Source of the DNA: Macrostomum hystrix | Lineage: Eukaryota > Platyhelminthes > Macrostomidae | Assembly (NCBI GenBank): GCA_950097015.1 | Contig: CATNEN010000007.1 | Coordinates: 1,922,001 to 1,986,000 of the forward strand | Length of the DNA stretch: 64,000 nucleotides | Reading direction: 5' to 3' | Shown: piece after piece, positions 59,601-64,000 of the stretch | Position numbering within the stretch: the first letter of the stretch is position 1 | How the letters are laid out: each line of letters starts with the position of its first letter | Made by a program: the position numbers and the translations under genes | Notes under the pieces: generated by a model | Databases searched by the model: none | The model's input: only the letters and a program-made list of their open reading frames with translations | What the model was told of the DNA's origin: nothing

Positions 59601-62021
59601 CTCGCCCGACCAGCACATGGTGTTTGGTGAGCACAGTTGAACTCTATTGACAAAATATCAACAAGGATTGTCAAATCATTCGACATTCGATTTATCGCAG
59701 GTTCAACAAACCGACGCAACTTGGTGGTTTGGAAATTCTCTCAGAGCGGTTGCGTCACGACCTTCTTCACGGAGTCTCCGATTGATTGCCTAGCTTATAG
59801 TGAGCACAATTTGCTGTCCTGGTTTGGTGTACCTTTTACTAATGCGCTTTTAGTGCTCGAAAACAATTCTGACGTTGCTTGTTCAATCCTTTTTTAGCCA
59901 ACAAGGCGCCAATCCTGATCTTTTCTACTGACCAGATGGGCGAAATTGTCAAGTGGGAGAGAAAACAGACTAACGCATTCGCATTCAGGTATGTGCAAGT
60001 CTTCTAGCGCATAAAAGTACTCGCTTTGAAACTGTTTACTCGCACTTTTGTCATAGAAAGTTCGTGTTACTTATACAAGTTGGTTGGTTGAAAAAAAGTA
60101 TTGGGTAATTCACATTTTAGATATACAGTGGGGTGGTGAATGCGTGTGTACATTATGGATAGACAGTGGGGTGGTGGATGCTCGTGTACATTATGGATAG
60201 ACAGTGGGGTGGTGGATGCGTGTTTGTATATCGGATAGACAGTGGGGTGGTGGATGCGTGTTTGCATATGGATAGAAAGTGGGGTGTTGGTTAGAGTTTA
60301 TATTTAATTTTGTTTATAGTTTCACAATTAGCATCCATATGAGAAGCTCTCACAGCAGAGGACCGCTTTATAAGTTTACACTTTTTTATTTGATAATGTA
60401 TATAAAATTTTTAATTGAAACTAAAACAAAAACTTAAATTAAACTACGTATTCGAACGACTTATAAGCTTCTAAATAAGTTGTTTATATATATAGATATA
60501 TATATATATATGCTTGTATTTCACTGCCATAAAACTTTTTTCTGCGTGTTCCACTTCCAAATTTTATTCTATTTTATTTTAGCAAGCTATTCTTTGGTCA
60601 TTCAAAATTGATCATGAATACTCGACCAACGAAAGTCACAAGGTTTGCCTAAATGTAACTAAATCAATTAATTTCATAGAAATCATATCTGATGCTAATT
60701 TCCGTTTCATTTTCGATTTTCAATCTTTCTTTTTATTTCTTAATACTATAGCTTTAGTTAAAGGATTTGAAATTTAAGTCTGCTTGATTTTTGTTACATG
60801 ATTTTTTAAAACTCTGTGTGACACAATGGACTTCAAAATCAGTGATAAATATAATTTAAAACGTTTCGCAATGCACAAACAAAAAAATAAATTTAGAAAA
60901 ATGCACCACGACTATCTTTTATTTTTTAAATATATTTTTGTTAATCTGTACTCTGCTCTGGTTACCTGAAGGCACGCTGTGCTAGCACGACAGTCAAAGT
61001 TGGCTTGTCTCCGGGCCGAAAAATCTCGGTAACTTAACTGGTCATCTATAATAGACACCCACGACTAGCTCAAGCATTTTTATTAGAAACCTGAATTGTG
61101 TTCTTCAATTTTTCCACCCAATACTATTGTCTTGACTTTCCCATTTTTGTAAGTGATGTCAATTTACACTGCTGATTTTTTCTAGCTCAGAAATAGCTCG
61201 CGAATGGAACGACCGTTGCTATGCAGTTGTCGACGTAAAAATAGTACGATGTTTAAGCACATAAAGCTCTCAAAAAATTCTAATCAAATTGGTTTCTACG
61301 ATACTACTAACATTTATTTGATGAATATTTTCCTTGAGTGTGCAAAACTATCCTGTTGACAATCGGCACTATGTTTGTCTTGATTTGTAAACAAATATTC
61401 ACTTATTTAACTGCTGTTCAGGCCATGAATCTGGAAAAATATTCGTAGTTATAAACGCAATAGAACTTCAAAGAAGATTTCGAGCGTCCTACTATTAGTA
61501 GTTAAGTGAAGATCTTGCATTTTAGTGCACAGCCAACTGATGCAGGTACCAGTGCTCTCAAGGCGTGCGGCGGTAATTGCACGACAAGCCCCCAAGCCTT
61601 CCCTCCGCGGTTGCGCCCCAAATGAATGGGGCCTCGCCGCGGAATCGAACTTAGGGACCATGGTGCGACAGGCAAACGCGTTAACCGCTCTGCCACTCTC
61701 CCCCCTAACGTAAGGAGTAGGTAATTAAGTGTCCTGCTTAATTAGGACACCTATTGGTTCCCTTTCTCAGGCTCAGGCTGACTTGAAAAAGAAATCATTT
61801 ATTTCCTGTAATCCCCTTTTTACCGCTGTGAAAAACCTTCGACATTTTGAACTTTGAGCTAGCAGCGAAGTTGTTGAAATGAAAATGATCTGATTTTGCA
61901 ACTGATTTTTAAAAACTTCAGCAAGGAGTCGCTCAAAGCTGGCGAGTCGATGGAGAAGATGCTCAGGAAGAAGCTGGCTCACAGACGCATGGCCCAGCTG
62001 AAGAAAAGTCCGCAGCAGTGA
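44601..62021 (+). CDS. WD40-repeat protein, nine exons, possibly continuing
   Basis: Exons 44601-44703, 45151-45244, 45335-45419, 45530-45626, 58711-59049, 59426-59626, 59701-59799, 59898-59988 and 61922-62021 join in frame to 402 residues. WD-type blocks are visible: DGTLKVWEADPCKFVQF, GQDGVIMFWSGNSLVDIV, FDQRLIIYDSGYHG, SAFDKCVKVWTTEGKLVH, NRRNLVVWKFSQSGCV and MGEIVKWERK. They suggest a seven-bladed propeller followed by a basic tail. I do not recognise a named orthologue. The exon 4 donor is not obvious: a cut at AAGT|GTACGA keeps the frame. Intron 4 (45627-58710) holds an antisense Helitron. The TGA at 62019 overlaps a strong donor (CAGCA|GTGAGT at 62018), so the protein may continue past the terminal array beyond the window. 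An AG lies directly before the ATG. Confidence 0.85.
45655..45860. repeat. ~19-bp degenerate tandem repeat in WD40-gene intron 4
   Basis: About 10 imperfect copies around CAGAAACCCGTAACTTGTA, much more diverged than the other arrays. Confidence 0.8.
46014..46165 (+). repeat. dispersed repeat A, left copy
   Basis: About 150 bp sharing TGCATTTAGATGCACAAAAA, TGAATATGCACTTGTTTTAA and TCTCGACGCAAGC with 56812-56962 in the same orientation. It is one of two repeat blocks found on both sides of the Helitron genes. Confidence 0.8.
46664..47170 (+). repeat. dispersed repeat B, left copy, split by an insertion
   Basis: The outer parts (46664-46711 and 47008-47170) match 55998-56190 closely, including ATTACTGCATGCAACTGGAA and GAAAAGTGGAGGCTATAT. 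The middle 296 bp is absent from the right copy. Confidence 0.85.
46712..47007. mobile_element. 296-bp insertion with 11-bp target duplication
   Basis: AGCCAGCCATT occurs on both sides (46701-46711 and 47008-47018), while the paralogous repeat B at 55998 has a single copy and no insert. The insert has short hairpins near its left end (CCCCGAAGTACTGGGG and AGTTCCGAGGAACT) and an AT-rich body. No terminal inverted repeats or coding were seen, so the class is unknown. Confidence 0.75.
47171..47813. other. region 3' of the Helitron genes
   Basis: AT-rich. It should contain the Helitron 3' terminus (a hairpin followed by CTRR on the minus strand), but I could not place it with confidence. Confidence 0.35.
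47814..55147 (-). CDS. Helitron Rep-helicase gene with OTU domain, one internal stop
   Basis: Exons 55065-55147, 54098-54918, 48899-53712 and 47814-48746 join in frame (phases 2, 1, 0; all GT-AG) over 2217 codons. Exon 2 is low-complexity and serine/arginine rich. Exon 3 opens with an OTU-type cysteine-protease domain: DGNCFFHAV with the candidate catalytic Asp and Cys near 53600, and NEHYSAL with the His near 53275. A CxxC..CxxC zinc-finger-like segment lies near 52300-52370. A Helitron-like N domain (PHLFPDGSGEYKMPREH) is followed by the HUH Rep motif SPHVHGF near 50985 and the two-tyrosine motif YLVKYASK near 50485. The PIF1-type helicase has Walker A GSAGTGKS near 49400, VDEFSM and GDLFQLPPV, and ends with motifs KLAWAITVHKSQG and YTGLSRVRG. 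A TAA at 49508-49510 interrupts the frame between Rep and helicase; otherwise it is intact. It lies antisense in the WD40 gene's fourth intron and is GC-richer than its flanks. Confidence 0.92.
54968..55001. repeat. (GA)n microsatellite in Helitron intron 1
   Basis: About 14 GA dinucleotides within the 146-bp first intron (54919-55064) of the Helitron gene. Confidence 0.9.
55148..55997. other. region 5' of the Helitron genes
   Basis: No coding supported. ACTCTAAGCCTATGGATAAT occurs at about 55334 and 55926 in the same orientation, so there is a short internal direct repeat. The Helitron 5' TC terminus could not be placed. Confidence 0.4.
55998..56190 (+). repeat. dispersed repeat B, right copy
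   Basis: Uninterrupted counterpart of the repeat at 46664-47170, same orientation, with scattered substitutions. Confidence 0.85.
56191..58397. other. WD40-gene intron 4, right part
   Basis: Contains repeat A (56812-56962) and short frames without domains. No exon with both splice sites was recognised. Confidence 0.4.
56812..56962 (+). repeat. dispersed repeat A, right copy
   Basis: Matches 46014-46165 in the same orientation. The block order around the Helitron is A-B on the left and B-A on the right. Confidence 0.8.
58398..58433. promoter_or_regulatory. tandem perfect X-box palindromes
   Basis: GTTGCCATGGCAAC occurs twice, at 58398-58411 and 58420-58433, separated by 8 bp. This is the ideal palindromic RFX binding sequence. 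It lies about 280 bp before exon 5 of the WD40 gene, where it could serve an internal promoter or enhancer. Function is inferred only. Confidence 0.5.
59083..59366. repeat. 16-bp minisatellite in WD40-gene intron 5
   Basis: About 18 copies of the same monomer (TCTCATCTCTCCCGTG, with CCCCTG variants at the left) that fills PDE9A's last intron 43 kb away. It lies about 30 bp from the donor and 60 bp from the acceptor. Confidence 0.95.
60120..60295. repeat. ~38-bp minisatellite in WD40-gene intron 8
   Basis: About 4.5 copies containing GGATAGACAGTGGGGTGGTG and GATGCGTGT. Confidence 0.9.
60296..61529. other. AT-rich part of WD40-gene intron 8
   Basis: No exon recognised. Exons 8 and 9 already join in frame, so none is required here. 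Confidence 0.5.
61530..61705 (-). repeat. tRNA-derived SINE, family 1, copy 3
   Basis: Best preserved head of the family. The minus strand reads GAGTGGCAGAGCGGTTAACG (A box), then AAGTTCGATTCCGCGGCGAG (B box), GGGGCGCAACCGCGGAGGGA and GGCTTGGGGGCTTGTCGTG. The tail lacks the TG-rich part seen in the other two copies. Confidence 0.85.
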
Positions 62022-62129
62022 GTTTCTGAGAGATTCTGCCCATTCAGCTGACCCTGAGCCATCGAGCTCTGAATCTAGAAACTGGAGAGACAACTCCGCC
62101 AAACCCCCATTTTCCGGATCAGTGTAGCC

Positions 62130-64000
62130 TGATTAGAGGGACTGATTAGAGAGACTGATCAGTGAGACTGATTAGAGAGACTGATTAGAGAGACTGATTA
62201 GAGAGACTGGTTAGAGAGACTGATTAGAGAGACTGATTAGAGAGACTGGTTAGAGAGACTGATTAGAGAGACTGATTAGAGAGACTGGTTAGAGAGACTG
62301 ATTAGAGAGACTGATTAAAGAGACTGATTAGAGAGACTGATTAGAGAGACTGATTAGAGAGACTCATTAGAGAGACTCATTAGAGAGACTCATTAGAGAG
62401 ACTGATTAGAGAGACTGATTAGAGAGACTGATTAGAGAGACTCATTAGAGAGACTGATTAGAGAGACTGGTTAGAGAGACTGATTAGAGAGACTGGTTAG
62501 AGAGACTGATTAGAGAGACTGATTAGAGAGACTGATTAGAGAGACTGATTAGAGAGACTGATTAAAGAGACGGATTAGAGAGACTGATTAGAGAGACTGA
62601 TTAAAGAGACTGATTAGAAAGACTGATTAGAGAGACTGATTAGAGAGACTGATTAGAGAGACTGATTAGAGAGACTGATTAAAGAGACTGATTAGAGAGA
62701 CTGATTAGAGAGACTGATTAGAGAGACTGATTAGAGAGACTGATTAGAGAGACTGATTAGAGAGACTGATTAGAGAGACTGATTAGAGAGACTGATTAGA
62801 GAGACTGATTAAAGAGACTGATTAAAGAGACTGATTAAAGAGACTGATTAGAGAGACTGATTAGAGAGACTGATTAGAGAGACTGATTAAAGAGACTGAT
62901 TAAAGAGACTGATTAAAGAGACTGATTAGAGAGACTGATTAGAGAGACTGATTAGAGAGACTGATTAAAGAGACTGATTAAAGAGACTGATTAAAGAGAC
63001 TGATTAGAGAGACTGATTAGAGAGACTGATTAGAGAGACTGATTAGAGAGACTGATTAGAGAGACTGATTAGAGAGACTGATTAGAGAGACTGATTAGAG
63101 AGACTGATTAGAAAGACTGATTAGAGAGACTGATTAGAGAGACTGATTAGAGAGACTGATTAGAGAGACTGATTAGAGAGACTGATTAGAGAGACTGATT
63201 AGAGAGACTGGTTAGAGAGACTGATTAGAGAGACTGATTAAACAGACTGATTAGAGAGACTGATTAGAGAGACTGATTAGAGAGACTCATTAGAGAGACT
63301 CATTAGAGAGACTGATTAGAGAGACTGATTAGAGAGACTGGTTAGAGAGACTGATTAGAGAGACTGATTAAAGAGACTGATTAGAGAGACTGATTAGAGA
63401 GACTGATTAGAGAGACTCATTAGAGAGACTCATTAGAGAGACTCATTAGAGAGACTGATTAGAGAGACTGATTAGAGAGACTGATTAGAGAGACTCATTA
63501 GAGAGACTGATTAGAGAGACTGGTTAGAGAGACTGATTAGAGAGACTGGTTAGAGAGACTGATTAGAGAGACTGATTAGAGAGACTGATTAGAGAGACTG
63601 ATTAGAGAGACTGGTTAGAGAGACTGATTAGAGAGACTGAGTAGAGAGACTGGTTAGAGAGACTGATTAGAGAGACTGATTAAAGAGACTGATTAGAGAG
63701 ACTGATTAGAGAGACTGATTAGAGAGACTGATTAGAGAGACTCATTAGAGAGACTGGTTAGAGAGACTGATTAGAGAGACTGATTAGAGAGACTGATTAG
63801 AGAGACTCATTAGAGAGACTCATTAGAGAGACTGATTAGAGAGACTGATTAGAGAGACTGATTAGAGAGACTGATTAGAGAGACTGATTAGAGAGACTCA
63901 TTAGAGAGACTGATTGGAGAGACTGATTGGAGAGACTGATTAGAGAGACTGATTAGAGAGACTGATTAGAGAGACTGATTAGAGAGACTGATTAGAGAGA
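62130..64000. repeat. 13-bp minisatellite running off the window
   Basis: About 140 copies of AGAGAGACTGATT with CTGGTT, CTCATT and TTAAAG variants. It begins about 110 bp after the last WD40-gene exon. If the donor at 62018 is used, it is yet another intronic array. Confidence 0.97.

Noticed and set aside
61530-61705. Possible functional tRNA gene
   Set aside because: A and B boxes are present, but the acceptor-stem pairing is poor and the head is shared with two longer repeats, so it is a SINE.

Overview
This is nuclear DNA from an animal. It has spliced protein genes with GT-AG introns, a PDE9-type phosphodiesterase, a tetraspanin, a ciliary microtubule inner protein, tRNA-derived SINEs, a mariner element, a Crypton-type recombinase and a Helitron. 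A repeat-rich protostome such as a free-living flatworm would fit. The sequence alone does not fix the species and I hold that guess loosely. Exon models below come from reading frame, splice-site sequence and family resemblance; no search was run.

Layout. 1-4034: the 5' part of an RBM33-like RNA-binding protein gene (minus), whose first long intron is filled by a 30/31-bp minisatellite. 4035-11990: gene-poor, AT-rich DNA with SINE copies and a local duplication. 11992-18428: the catalytic part of a PDE9A orthologue (minus) in three exons. Its introns hold three different 16-bp-period minisatellites plus a LINE tail and a hAT end. 19240-20985: a dead mariner split by nested foldback sequence. 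20990-30420: almost only minisatellite arrays (periods 16-38 bp) with one clean 98-bp MITE. 32159-33980: an intact Crypton-like tyrosine recombinase with its own TATA box. 35706-38587: a complete six-exon tetraspanin (plus). 38830-40640: a 14-bp array. 41335-44187: a complete four-exon CFAP276 (C1orf194) orthologue (minus). 44601-62021: a WD40-repeat gene (plus) read divergently from CFAP276 across a 413-bp shared promoter. Its 13-kb fourth intron carries an antisense Helitron (47814-55147) with OTU, Rep and PIF1-helicase domains. 62130-64000: a 13-bp array that runs off the window.

The genes do not form one pathway. CFAP276 is an axonemal protein. The CFAP276/WD40 promoter has a 13/14 match to the X-box bound by RFX factors, and perfect X-box palindromes occur at 58398, 58420 and 19152, so a ciliary programme may link some of the loci. 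The most striking general feature is that most long introns consist largely of one gene-specific minisatellite lying close to the splice sites. Several of these monomers read like splice signals on the sense strand.
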